A stretch of DNA of 64,000 nt. It comes from Saccopteryx bilineata (taxonomy: Eukaryota; Chordata; Mammalia; Chiroptera; Emballonuridae). The stretch is taken from assembly GCF_036850765.1 (NCBI RefSeq), contig NC_089493.1:191151640-191215639 (forward strand). Reading direction: 5' to 3'. Shown in pieces: positions 21,925 to 32,239 of this stretch. Each line of letters starts with the position of its first letter. Positions within the stretch are counted from its first letter, which is position 1. The notes under the pieces were generated by a model. That model saw only the letters and a program-made list of their open reading frames with translations, was not told the DNA's origin and searched no databases. The position numbers and the translations under genes are program-made.

Positions 21925-22114
21925 GTTCCGGACACTCTTGATGCCCATTTTATCCCTTCAGGCTCTGCTCCAAGTTTTTCCCAGTCTGACTGTGCCCGAA
22001 CATTGCCACATCTATGCCACCTCACCTCGTGGATGCCACTGTGCACTTCCCAGTTCCTCCAACGTGGCTCTGCCATGCCTGGAAACGTGTGACGGAAAAA
22101 TGTAAGGGGAATAT

Positions 22115-22398
22115 TCCAGGCTCTGAAGCCAGACTCCAGGTCTGAATCTCAGGTCCTCCACTTGCTTGCTGTGTGACCTTGCGCAAGTCATTTGAGCCCT
22201 CTGTTCCTTTTTTTCCCCTCATCTATTAACATAGAAATAAAGTAACAAAAGAATCTATCCCATGGGGTTGTTGGGAGGAGTTGACATTCATGTGAATAAT
22301 TCACATACAGCACCTCGTAATCAGTGCATGGTATCTATCTTATCCGATGTTTGCTGCAGGTCCCAGGGTGAAGACTAGCAAAACATCAAATCTAGAAA
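22115..22398 (+). repeat. MIR SINE
   Basis: 'Ggtctgaatctcaggtcctc', 'gctgtgtgaccttgcgcaag', then 'ttgttgggaggagttgacat'. A long MIR copy. Confidence 0.72.
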
Positions 22399-22418
22399 GA
22401 AAAAAAAAAAAAAAAAAG
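22399..22418 (+). repeat. Poly-A tract
   Basis: About 19 A following 'tctagaaag'. No SINE or processed gene body was recognised upstream, so its origin is unclear. Confidence 0.8.
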
Positions 22419-22429
22419 GTTCCACTAGT

Positions 22430-22530
22430 CAATGCTTTTATTACACAGAGGGAGAAACTGAGGTCCTGAGAGGGAGGGGCCTCAGCCCAGCCACCTCGGA
22501 GCCTGACTCCAGCACCCAGGCCCGGAGCTC
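22430..22530 (-). repeat. MIR fragment (reverse)
   Basis: 'Ttattacacagagggagaaa' and 'ctgaggtcctgagaggg' match MIR in reverse. Confidence 0.6.
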
Positions 22531-22944
22531 ACTGTCCTGAAGCCCAGCCCACCTGGTAGGGAGCCCCGCAGCTCCCCCTGGGCAATGTGTCAGGCTCTTG
22601 GAGTTCTCTGGGGCTCATCAGAGAGAGAGAGAGAGTCCTCCCCTGTGAAACCCCTGCATCTGAGAAGTGGGTTGGGGTGGGCAGGGTTGGGGGGCGGGGA
22701 TGTGCAACTCAGTTCCAGGTTAACCGAGTAAGAAGACACGTGGCTGCAGAGACAGGACCCCTGCCCAGGGTCTTTGAACTTGTCCTTAAGAGGCCCTGGG
22801 CTCAGTCTGAGGCACCCCATGTACTCAGTTGCCACTGTGGGCCGGGACTAGTGGGAAGGGCCTGAGCCGGTGAAGTCACGCACGCCTGGCTGGGGCGGCC
22901 ACAGTGTCCCTGGCGGGTCCCCATCTCTGGCCCCTGAGGGGCCT
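22531..22944. other. Intron, no feature recognised
   Basis: A short (GA)n run lies at about 22619-22634. Nothing else stands out. Confidence 0.4.
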
Positions 22945-23145
22945 GTCACAGAGTGGCTGAGCCCAGACTCTGAAAACTGCCTGGGTTTAGACCCTGACTA
23001 GAGCACTTACCTGGGTGACCTCGGGCAAGTGCCTGAACTTCCCTGAGCCTCAGTTTGCTCTTCTGTACAGTGGGGGATCTAATAACACCCGCCTCCCCAG
23101 GTTGTCATGGCGATAGAGAAATAATCTGCACATCAGCCCTTAGGT
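22945..23145 (+). repeat. MIR SINE
   Basis: 'Gggtttagaccctgactaga', 'tgggtgacctcgggcaagtg', 'cctgagcctcagtttgctct', then the tail. A clear MIR that abuts the minisatellite. Confidence 0.75.
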
Positions 23146-23170
23146 AGCACCCGAGACAGAGCAAAGGCTC

Positions 23171-23485
23171 CACATATACGGGACGGTGGCACTGCCCAAG
23201 CACGCCAGTGTCTGCCACATATACGGGACAGTGGTGCTGCCCAAGCACGCCAGTGTCTGCCACATATACGGGACGGTGGCGCTGCCCAAGCGCGCCAGTG
23301 TCTGCCACATATACGGGACGGTGGCGCTGCCCAAGCGCGCCAGTGTCTGCCACATATACGGGACGGTGGCGCTGCCCAAGCGCGCCAGTGTCTGCCACAT
23401 ATACGGGACGGTGGCGCTGCCCAAGCACGTCAGTGTCTGCCACATATACGGGACGGTGGCGCTGCCCAAGCGCGTCAGTGTCTGC
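23171..23485 (+). repeat. 45-bp minisatellite, 7 copies
   Basis: The word 'cacatatacggga' recurs at 23171, 23216, 23261, 23306, 23351, 23396 and 23441, exactly 45 bases apart. Units differ by a few substitutions, mainly CpG/TpG-type changes such as 'aagcacgc' versus 'aagcgcgc', plus 'gtggtgctg' in copy 2. Because 45 is a multiple of three and the unit lacks stops in several frames, both strands show open frames of repeated 15-residue peptides. Nothing else suggests coding. The array starts just after a MIR. Confidence 0.95.
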
Positions 23486-24214
23486 AGGTCCCCGTTTCTG
23501 CACTAACCCGCGTGCAGCCCTCCCTGGGATGCCGAGGAACGAACCCTCTCTGCAAACCCTACACAGAGAGATCTTTGCCGATTGGCACTTTTCCTCGAGT
23601 TAATTCAGGAGCCTTGACCTTTTCTGCCTGTGTCTCTGACTCAGACTGCGGTATCACGGTGCCAGCCAGACGTGGCGACAAGCTCCTTTCCTCAGAGTGT
23701 TCTGGAAGCTCCTCCTGGGGCGGGAGTGGGGGTTGGGGGGTGCCACCTGACACCCCGGGGTCCTCCTGGTCGAAGAGAGTAATTCAGTAATTGTGTCTGC
23801 TGCTTCCCTCCATTACAGCTGAGGGAGTGAGTTAGGTGCGTGGGCCGTGCCTCCCAGCCGGGGTCCGTGCTCCGAAGCCTCGCCCCTACGCGGGGCTGTG
23901 TCACAGTCGCCAGGGAAACGGGGTTGCTGAGAGTGCCAGAGCCAGCCAGGCCGCTCTCCAGGGCCACACGTCCCCGTCCTCCGAGCAGTCCCATCCCCTG
24001 TCCTCCGAGCAATCCCAGCGTACAGCCGCCCTTGGACTCCCCGCCGGGGTCTCTCGTCCCTGCTCCCTCCGTTTGCCCGCCCGGAATGGTGAGGCGCGTG
24101 CACCTGCAGCTGGACTCAGCCCGGGCTCCTCCGCGTTTCCAGCTGAGTGGCCCTGCCATGCGCCTATCCCCTTCCTGGGGACTCCGTTTCCTCACTTGTA
24201 GAAGTCAGTAGATA
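23486..24214. other. GC-rich intron with a CpG cluster
   Basis: CpGs are denser at about 23830-24100. Two related 'cctccgagca' words 22-26 bases apart occur near 23980-24010. No promoter element or exon was recognised. Confidence 0.35.
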
Positions 24215-24420
24215 TGTTGTGAGTCTGCAGGGCTGAGAACCGTGCCTGGCCCGGAGTGCACGCTCAGGAAAGGCAGCTGTACCCCGTGTCACCATCGACT
24301 CAACGTGGTCATTAGCCCCTTCCTGCAGATGGAGAAAGGGAGGTCCGAGAAGTCAAGGGACACGCTTGGCAGGATTTGAACCCAGGCTTGCTGGGTTCCA
24401 AGTCCCGGGCTTTTCTGCTC
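24215..24420. repeat. MIR-type fragments
   Basis: An L2/MIR tail at about 24215-24290 is followed by reverse MIR sequence with 'aggatttgaacccaggcttg' at about 24372. Confidence 0.5.
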
Positions 24421-24665
24421 TTCCCGGGCTGTGTTGGAGCTGTCATTGGAGGGGTCCGTTCATCCTCCTGCATATCACGTAGGTACTGCACCCAGATTGT
24501 GCCCCCCATTTGATTGGAGCTCCATCCTTCTGGGCCTTGAAAATTTGCTGGCCTTGGAGAGTTGCTGTTAAAACCCACGTAGTGACAGCTGGGAGGGGAA
24601 ACCGAGGCAGTGCCAGCTGCTGTTATTCTGTCCTCCCTGTTTAGGACACCTCTGCCCAGCCTGGT
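24421..24665. other. Intron, no feature recognised
   Basis: Short unique stretch ahead of the hAT element. Confidence 0.35.
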
Positions 24666-24673
24666 ATCTACAG

Positions 24674-25025
24674 CAGGGGTAGTCAACCTTTTTATACCTA
24701 CCGCCCACTTTTGTATCTCTGTTAGTAGTAAACTTTTCTAACCGCCCACCAGTTCCACAGTAATGGTGATTTATAAAGTAGGGAAGTCACTTTACTTTAT
24801 AAAATTTATAAAGCAGAGTTACAGCAAGTTAAAGCATATAATAATAATTACTTACCAAGTACTTTATGTCGGATTTTTGCTAAGTTTAGCAGAATAAATC
24901 TTTATAAAACAACTTACTATAGTTAAATCTATCTTTTTATTTATACTTTGATTGCTCCACTACCGCGCACCATGAAAGCTGGAACGCCCACTAGTGGGCA
25001 GTAGGGATCAGGTTGACTACCACTG
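24674..25025. mobile_element. Non-autonomous hAT element, 352 bp, AT-rich centre
   Basis: It starts CAGGGGTAGTCAACCTTTTT and ends in GGTTGACTACCACTG. Flanking 8-mers are ATCTACAG (24666-24673) and GTCTACAG (25026-25033), a 7 of 8 match as expected for hAT. The interior is AT-rich and lacks a transposase frame. 'Catgaaagctggaacgccca' and 'ctagtgggc' near the right end, and 'cgcccacttttg' near the left end, are shared with the 192-bp element at 21733. The two are therefore related families or deletion derivatives. Confidence 0.88.
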
Positions 25026-25033
25026 GTCTACAG

Positions 25034-26345
25034 CCTTCATCAGACCAGGTCCTTCCTGCCCTCTGGGACTTGGCATAGACATGCACACCAACATGCCCGC
25101 CCCCAGCACGCACATTTCAGAACAACTACATCTTCCCTCTGCCTGTCCTTGGGTTCTCAGTAACAGCCACAGTATTTAAAAGACAAAATGAAACACCTTT
25201 GTTTTGAGAGTAGTGGTGTGATGGAATGCCACGCAGCCTTGATTTGGGGGGCAGAGTTTATTTCTGTCGTCTCAACCAGGGTTAGTGTCCTACGTTTGTT
25301 TATAGAAGCACAACAGGACTGCGAAAGGGGTCCTTTGATTTTCGGTTCCCCTTTACCGCACGCAGGAGTAGGTGGCGTGCTGTGGCGGTGTCTGTGAGCT
25401 GGAGGATTGGGAGGCTGCCGGAGCCTCCCTCCCGGCCTCCGGGATTGACTGCCGTGGGCGCTCTGCCCGGGAGCCTGTCTGGAGGAAACCTGCGTCTCGG
25501 CAGCCGGTCCCTCCCAGGCTGCCCTGGCTCAGCGTCCCCATTGCTCCCAAGTCAGGGACGCATGCACCTGCCTGGCCCCCACCCTTCTCTCCTCTGCTGG
25601 GACCCGGCCCTAGTCAGCAGGCCCCTTTTTCAGTAGTCAGTTGTAAATGACCAGTTTCTGGATTATCATCAGGATAGCCATTCCACAGGCCCGTCGGGCC
25701 CTCCCCATGCCGTCTGAGCTAGTGCCCAGAGCTGCGGGCTGGACTGCGGTTCCACTGTGGTGCTGGCTAGCGGGGTGAGCTCTCGTATCTGTAACAGTGG
25801 GCCACCCTGCATGTCTGGCATGGAATAGGTGAGATGTGTTGTGTGTCTAGGGCCTGGGCCACAGCAGGAGCTCCACAAAACTTCGTTCACCCTCCCGAGG
25901 TGTCTGGAAGATGATTGGAAATAAATGTCCAAGGTCATAATGTGCCAGGGCCCTGTGCCAGGGCAGCTGGAGAAGTGAGGGCCCCGTGGAGTGTCAGAGT
26001 TAATGGGCCCATCTCCTTCCATTCCCCCACTCTGCTTACAGGCAGGAAATCTGGGACCTCAAGATGTCAAGGGGTCACAGACACCCAGTCAGAGAAATCC
26101 AGGTGTCTAAAAGGACCTTAGGCCGTTTCTCTGTTGGGAAGAAGGAGGCATCTCTCAGGGGTTTGGGCTGATTCTATCCCTGAATACACGTGGGAATGTC
26201 ATTGCAGACAGCATAATGCTCTCAGTTTGAGCCTGGAGCCTAGAGCTAGGAGTCTCGCTGAGTGGGGGACAGTCATTAGCCTCAGAGACGGGCCTGTGGC
26301 CCCTTTGTGGGACGAAGGCTCTGTGGACATCCTACCACATTAGGA
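25034..26345. other. Intron, little recognisable
   Basis: A weak L2-like 3' end may lie at about 25790-25900. No exon, RNA gene or young repeat was seen. Confidence 0.4.
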
Positions 26346-26830
26346 CATTTTCAGTTTAAACAACAGGAAGCCAACTCTTACTGTTTCAGGGAGAGAAAAG
26401 GACTTACTGGTTCAGGTAATAAGCGTTAACTTCAGTAACAGCTGTATCCAGGTGCTCAAAGGCGAGGTCAGCAAGAATCTGTTGATTTCCTTTTCTCAGG
26501 TCGCCTCTCCCCTCTTTCGACTTCGTTCCCGGGACAGCTCTGACCTTGGGGTGCCGCGAGTAGCCAACAGCAGCCCCTCATTTGTACTTTCCAGCTCAGC
26601 AACCTCAATGGGAAAGGGCTTCTCTTCAATAGTTCCAAGAAAAGTCCCAGGGCTGGTTCTCATTGGCCCAGATCGGCCATGTGCTACACTCTGATTGGCC
26701 AGGATCCCAGAGGAAGGAGAATGCTTCCTTCAATATACCAAGTGGACAGTATTTGGCGGAGGAATGGGAAAACCAAGGAGCACTGCCTAGGAGAAGGGGA
26801 ATGGCTGCTGGGCTGGCAGAATCTTACTCA
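26346..26830 (+). repeat. Ancient mammalian interspersed repeat (L1/MER type)
   Basis: 'Ggacttactggttcaggtaa', 'tgtatccaggtgctcaaagg', 'agttccaagaaaagtcccag' and two 'tgattggccaggatc'-like words follow a common old mammalian repeat. The family name is not certain. Confidence 0.5.
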
Positions 26831-27649
26831 ACATTTTCCCTAATGTGGAGAATCCCCAGTATTAGAAATTCTCCTTCCCCCTGGTGAGAGCTCACAAGCC
26901 GACGTCCTGCTGCCCTTGCATCTAGGGCTAAGACGTCCGCCTGAAAATGTGGATGACGTATGGAATCCATTTTCGGCAATAGCAAACGTTTTGGGGGAGG
27001 CAGCGGTGAGGACATTCTGGTGTCTGCTTCCCTGCGTGGCCACGGCCCCCATGTTAAAGCAGTGGGGGTAGCAGGTGGGGTTATTCCTGCAGAGACCCCC
27101 CATAGCAGGGCGTGAATATTATTTCTGGAAGGAGGGCCTTCACACCTCACACCTTGACCCTCTTGAGATGCTCTGAATTCCAGAATATCTTTTAACAAGT
27201 TCTTTCCCTGCATAAACCAACTAGAGGGGACACTGTAGCTTGCTATCAAGGACCCTGACTGATGGACCCATCCACATGCAATGGAGCACTGGTGTTTTTT
27301 TTTTTACCAGACCCTGTGGGAAGGCAGCATGAACCCGGGGGACTGTCAGCAGAACCAGGTGAGGAGGTGGCCCTCAGGGGATTAAAGAGGGGAATTATTA
27401 TGCTGATGGCACTTTGGAAGCCCTTGCCTCCCACAGTCAGTACTGTCGAGCTGTCGTGCACACAGATAACCCAGGGATGTTGTTAGCACGCACTTCGGAG
27501 TCAGGAGACCTGCACTGCATCCTAGGACCTGACATTTCTGATACACCCGCCACGCCACCCGCGGGACGCCAGGTTTCGCTGATGCCGGCAGTCCGAAGAC
27601 CACCAGGGAGGTGGTGAGGTTCCCGTGACCGTGGGGTCTTCAGGCAGAA
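26831..27649. other. Intron, no feature recognised
   Basis: A T-run lies at about 27296-27305. No repeat or exon could be named. Confidence 0.4.
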
Positions 27650-27910
27650 TGTCACCCGTTACACAAGTGCCGATTTCAGTTCCGTGACATAATGAGATCA
27701 AACCCTCTTCCGGTGAGCCTCCCCACGACCCCCAACAATCATTGCTGTCTTTGCTAATATCAGAACGAGGGATCCAGGAGCTGTGGGTCTCATCATTAGC
27801 ACGCCCTGTCGTGCTGCTCCGCGCCTAATGAGGACATTTTTTATCATTTGCTTTGTTGCAGAAGCAGGATTTGTTCTTTTACCGCACAATAGCATGAGAG
27901 CAGTGTGCTT
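27650..27910. promoter_or_regulatory. Candidate intronic enhancer segment
   Basis: Repeat-free sequence with mixed AT-rich cores: 'gtgacataatgagatcaaac', 'tctttgctaatatcagaacg', 'gcctaatgaggac' and 'ccgcacaatagcatgagagc'. It looks like slowly evolving noncoding DNA, but this cannot be tested without an alignment. Confidence 0.28.
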
Positions 27911-28059
27911 TGCTCTTTTCACCTCTGATTCATCCCAGAGGTGTGTGAGGCCCCACAGGACCCCCAGTCCCCCAACCCAGGGCAAGCAGTCCCTTGAATC
28001 AGCCAGCATGGACTTTGAAATCTTCACCACTTACGAACATCCCAAGTCCGGGCCCTATC

Positions 28060-28330
28060 TCTTTTCAGACCCAATTCATACTGTGTTGCATGGCCACCTG
28101 GCCTTAGGCCACTCTTCACTCCTTAAACAGGACTTCCCTCTCTCTCCACCAAGCCTTTCTGTAGACAGTTCCCAAGCTTGAAACACCCTCACTACTTACC
28201 ACCCTTACCCATCTCGCCAACTCCTCCATGACCTTCAAAACCCATTGCCCAGGTCACCTCCTCCAGGAAGTCTTCCTTGAACCTCACTTTTTCTATTCCT
28301 CAGACTGACCTAAATCTTAGCGATGAGTAC
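28060..28330 (+). repeat. L2 LINE 3' region
   Basis: 'Ccaactcctccatgaccttc' and 'ggtcacctcctccaggaagt' with 'cttccttgaacctcac' are clear L2 signatures. Confidence 0.75.
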
Positions 28331-29229
28331 TTCATTTTAAACCTTTTTCTTGGCTGATAGCTTGCAGGAAACTCAGACCACAGAGTTGGATATGCAAGAA
28401 ATGTTGCTCTCTCTATTCCATAACCAAACTTTATTTTAAATTCACCACACACACCCCTCCCCCCGATTCTGTCAAACAAAAGAAACAAAATATTAGCCAA
28501 CTTAGGTTGCTCACCCCCTTCCCTGGGGTTGCATTTCCATGTCCGACAGTTTACATCTCAGGTAGGGGTGCCAAAGCATGGACCAGGGTCAGGGGTATTT
28601 GGTCCCGTCTTCTATCTGGGCTGGCATCCACCCAGATGTCCTTGACCCATCTCGCTTGAGATCCCGGGTCCATGCTGATCACTGGTGTATTCTCCTCCTC
28701 TTGAGCCCAGTTCTTCCTCTCTGCCCCTCCCCCTCCCCCATTTCTCTTTCCTTCCCTTACTCTCCCTCCCTCCCTCTGTCTGGCACAAAGATCTGCTGGG
28801 CTTTCTGGGATGAGATTCTCTGACACCGCCTCAGACCTGTTGCATGGACGCCATCTTGGGGCCCCATCACCGCCCCAAGGCTGCAGGGCTGCTCTGAGAC
28901 CCGCCCTCTCCTGCTTCCTTGGGGAGTGACTCAGCTGGAGGGCAGGGTGACAGCCCCTTTTCAGGCCATCACCAACGGACACCTAGTGTTCCTTCTCATG
29001 AATCCACCATCTCCTCGTCTCCCCAGGGGCAGGCACCATTACGTCCAGGGTAGGGGGGAGGCGACGAGGCAGGGTTTCTCTGACCCAGCATGCAGGCTTC
29101 CGGACCTGCTGGTTCTCCCAGGAGTCCTTCGACGCTCTGGGCCTTGACATTCGGAAAACCCAAGGGATCCAAAGCCTTTTCTCTCGCAGCTGCAGGTCTT
29201 TGCCCGTGGTTGTCGGAGCCTCTTGCAGG
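28331..29229. other. Intron, no feature recognised
   Basis: Contains a pyrimidine-rich stretch at about 28690-28780. No repeat or exon was recognised. Confidence 0.4.
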
Positions 29230-29420
29230 GAGGGGTCCCCAAACTTTTTACACAGGGGGCCAGCTCACTGTCCCTCAGACCGTTGGAGGGCCGCCACATA
29301 CAGTGCTCCTCTCACTGACCACCAATGAAAGAGGTGCCCCTTCCGGAAGTGCGGCGGGGGCCGGATAAATGGCCTCAGGGGGCCGCATGCAACCCGCGGG
29401 CCGTAGTTTGGGGACACCTG
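29230..29420. mobile_element. Non-autonomous hAT element, short form
   Basis: Same family and same short arrangement as 1238-1429. Both ends match (AGGGGTCCCCAAACT and AGTTTGGGGACACCTG) and the centre reads 'gccgccacatacagtgctcc'. The first base is altered and no clear 8-bp duplication remains. Confidence 0.85.
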
Positions 29421-29884
29421 CTGGAGGCTCCGAAGTCAAGTGGTGCCTCTTTGTTCTCTGCTTCCTGTGGTGGTCCGTGTGGCGCACTGCCTGTGTGCCG
29501 GATTGGGGAGGGGTCTCTGGGTGCTGAGGATGCAAGAAGGGAGAACACACGGACACACGGACTCCTCAGAGAGCTCAGGGAGGGGAGAGGCACCCCGAAA
29601 CCAGGCACAGTGTGTGTGTGGGGGGGTTCATACACCCTGATGCTTACGGCACGTTGGGGAGCCTGGCATCTTTCCTCACACTGTCTCACGGTCCTGTCAG
29701 CTGTGCGTGTCCATCCTGATTCTTCAGCCGAGAAATGCGTGCAGAGAGCGTCGGGTAGTGTGCCCGACACCACGCTGCCAGGGTCCACAGTCCCCCCAGG
29801 CAGCCCGAGCCTCCTGAGCCTAGCCCCTGGGCTGTCTGGCCTCATCTGCCCAGCAGCTGGCCCAGTGCCCTGGCACTGGTAGGG
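29421..29884. other. Intron, no feature recognised
   Basis: GC-rich intron. A G-run follows a short TG repeat at about 29609-29626. Confidence 0.4.
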
Positions 29885-30190
29885 TCCAGCACATGGGACT
29901 CTGCTCCGCAGTGTCCTAGTTGTGTGACATTGGGCCAGTGGCTCACCCCCGCTGAGCCTCACTTGCCTCGTCTTTAAAGTGGGGTGATGTGCCCTTCAGC
30001 AGGGCTGCTGTAGACACGAAGTGACTCAGGTGGAAGTTATCTGACCGGGAGAGCTCAGACTTTGAAGCCTAAGGTTTATGGGCACGAAGCTCAGATTACG
30101 TCTCTCAGATTGCAACCCGTGGGATGTCGCATCCTGACTCCGCATGCTGATCTCCCGATCTACCAAACGGGCACAACCAACATGTCTGAT
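29885..30190 (+). repeat. Two MIR copies in tandem
   Basis: One copy has 'agttgtgtgacattgggcca' and 'gctgagcctcacttgcctcg'. A second, more diverged copy runs through 'ccgatctaccaaacgggcac' to 'ggtaaataaatgttggg'. Confidence 0.55.
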
Positions 30191-31019
30191 ACATGGTAAA
30201 TAAATGTTGGGTCCAGCAGGGGGGGGGGGGGAGGGCAAGAGGCCAATGGACTGGACTGGGTGGGCTGGCTGGGGTCTGGCCCTCCAGCGTTCTCCTGGGT
30301 CGTTGTTTATCCACTGGTTCACTGTGGCCCTAGAATGTGCCCAGCCCTGCCCTGCGGTCTGTCTCTGCCCCACAGACGCTCCAAACAGCCCCGGCCTTGC
30401 AGCGAGGCCCAGGGGACATGAGCCTGTGGGGTGGCTCAAGGGGCCACTCGGGGGTCCGGCCATGGCCATGGCCACTGCCACCGCCCAGCCCAGGGAGCAG
30501 AGTCCTGGTCCTGCTCAGTGGCTCGTGTGGGCTGCCTCGGTTTCTCGGAGAGGAAGGGTTTGATGAACGTGTTTTCCCTAGAGCAGGAGCTGCTTCGTTT
30601 GTTTGTTCTCACAGTTTTCTTTTCCCATTAGCTGCTCAATCGTCCCTGTGGCTGCAGACCTGTTGTGGCTGACTCAGCTCACGGGGACGATGGAGCTCGC
30701 TGCGGGGGCGGCAGGCCTGTGGTCTCAGTGCCATCCAAGAACCGGGGCAGGCGCGGGGGCGGTGGCACCCGCCAGCTCTGTCCCAGAGGATGTAGGCTGG
30801 CTTAGGTCCCGCCCCTGGGCACTTTTGGAAGGGAAGTTGTGTCCTCCGCTCCCCAGCCTTGACACAAGGGCGAAAGTTCTCCTGGCCTCCTGAATCAGTG
30901 GGACATGGTGGGTTTCCTGTGGGTGAAGGGAAGCTGTCAGCTCTCTGATGTCATTACTCTGAGCTAGAGACCACAGGAGAGGCTGGCGGCTTTTGTGGCC
31001 TAGAAGAAGCCAAGAGACA
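30191..31019. other. Intron with a poly-G tract
   Basis: A G-run of about 13 lies at about 30218-30231. The rest is GC-rich intron without recognised features. Confidence 0.4.
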
Positions 31020-31395
31020 GGTGTCCGTTCTTTCCAGCTGCTCTGACAAAATGCCAGCAACAGAGTGACCTGTAAACAACAAACATTTACTTCCCCAATT
31101 TCTGGAGGCTAGGACGTTCCAGAACAAGGCTCGGGCAGATTTGGCATCTGGTAAGAGCCCACTTCCTAGTTCAAAGAAGGTGGTCTCTGTGCTGTATGCT
31201 CACGTGGTGGAAGGGGCGAGGAAGCCCTTCTGCAGCCTCCTTCCTCAGGGCACTAATCCCACTCACGAGGGCCACACCCTCACGGCCTCTGTACCTCCCA
31301 AAGGCCTCACTTCCTACAGCCATCTCACTGTGGACTAGGTTTCAACATAGGACTTTTTGGGAGGGATACAAGCTTTCAGCCCATAGCAGCCGGGG
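31020..31395 (+). repeat. Ancient mammalian interspersed repeat, second copy
   Basis: Same repeat type as 495-895, and it shows more of the family. It has 'ctctgacaaaatgccagcaa', 'tttctggaggctaggacgtt', 'ctcacgtggtggaaggggcg', 'ggcactaatcccactcacga' and 'cctcccaaaggcctcacttc'. Confidence 0.65.
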
Positions 31396-31849
31396 CCTGA
31401 GGATTGCACATTTCCCTGCTTCCCCAACAGCATCCAGAAGGTGCACAATGAACACCCAGCTCCTGCTGGTAAAGGACCGGAGACAGAAAGGGACTGTCCT
31501 CAGAGGCTGCCGCCTACTTAGCTCCACACCTGTGTTAAAGTCGACACCCCCGCCCCCAGTGGCTCTCCGGTGTGAACAACCACCCTCTGGAAGCCTGCAG
31601 GACATCTCACGGTCCCTGCCCACCCACCCATCTCACGTTTGTGGAGACATTTCCCTAAGCAAACATTTGCCTTCCATGTTTGTTCGGGGAGTAGGAATTG
31701 GTATCCTGGAAATTCTAACTCAAACACAATTTAGACGGTAAATCTACATTTGGGAAGAAAAATAAATGTGATTGCTCATCACCAGACCAAATCAATAAAA
31801 TTTCAAGTCTCCCGGAGCTGTGGCATAACTAAAACCGCTCTCCACTTCT
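31396..31849. other. Intron, no feature recognised
   Basis: The AT-rich part at about 31730-31810 has no repeat that I can identify and could be conserved noncoding DNA. Confidence 0.35.
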
Positions 31850-32235
31850 CTGCCCGAAAACATCCAGGCTGCAGGGAATCATCTGAGGAATGGTCCCCTC
31901 CATTCTCATCCGTTTAGAGGTAAAACTCAGTCTTCTCATCTGTGAAATGGCCCTGGTACCTGTCTTATGTTAATAATAATTACCTTAGATGGTTGTCATG
32001 GAGACTAGCAAATGATGCCCACTGAGCACAAAACTGAGGGTCTCCTCCAGAATATAAGCTCGATAGGGCAGGATTTTGTTTGTTGCCTGCAGTATCCAGT
32101 TCCTCACACATAGTAGGTGCTTCATAAAATACAACATCCTCAAACTCAGAAACACAGAGAGGGATGGTGGCTTGCTCAGACTCACACAGCAGGTCAGATA
32201 TTGTAACATGCACAAATAAGGTCTAAATCTCAAGG
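31850..32235. repeat. MIR and L2 fragments
   Basis: MIR tail at about 31920-32020 ('cttctcatctgtgaaatggc'), L2 3' end at about 32045-32135 ('cacacatagtaggtgcttca'), then reverse MIR ('cagactcacacagcaggtca'). Confidence 0.6.
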
Positions 32236-32239
32236 GCTA

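Noticed and set aside
23171..23485. CRISPR-like array
   Set aside because: The units are contiguous 45-bp repeats with no unique spacers, in a mammalian intron.
23105..23506. Repeat-protein-like open frames on both strands of the 45-bp array
   Set aside because: The period is a multiple of three, so frames stay open automatically. There is no start context, splice signal or known repeat-protein motif.
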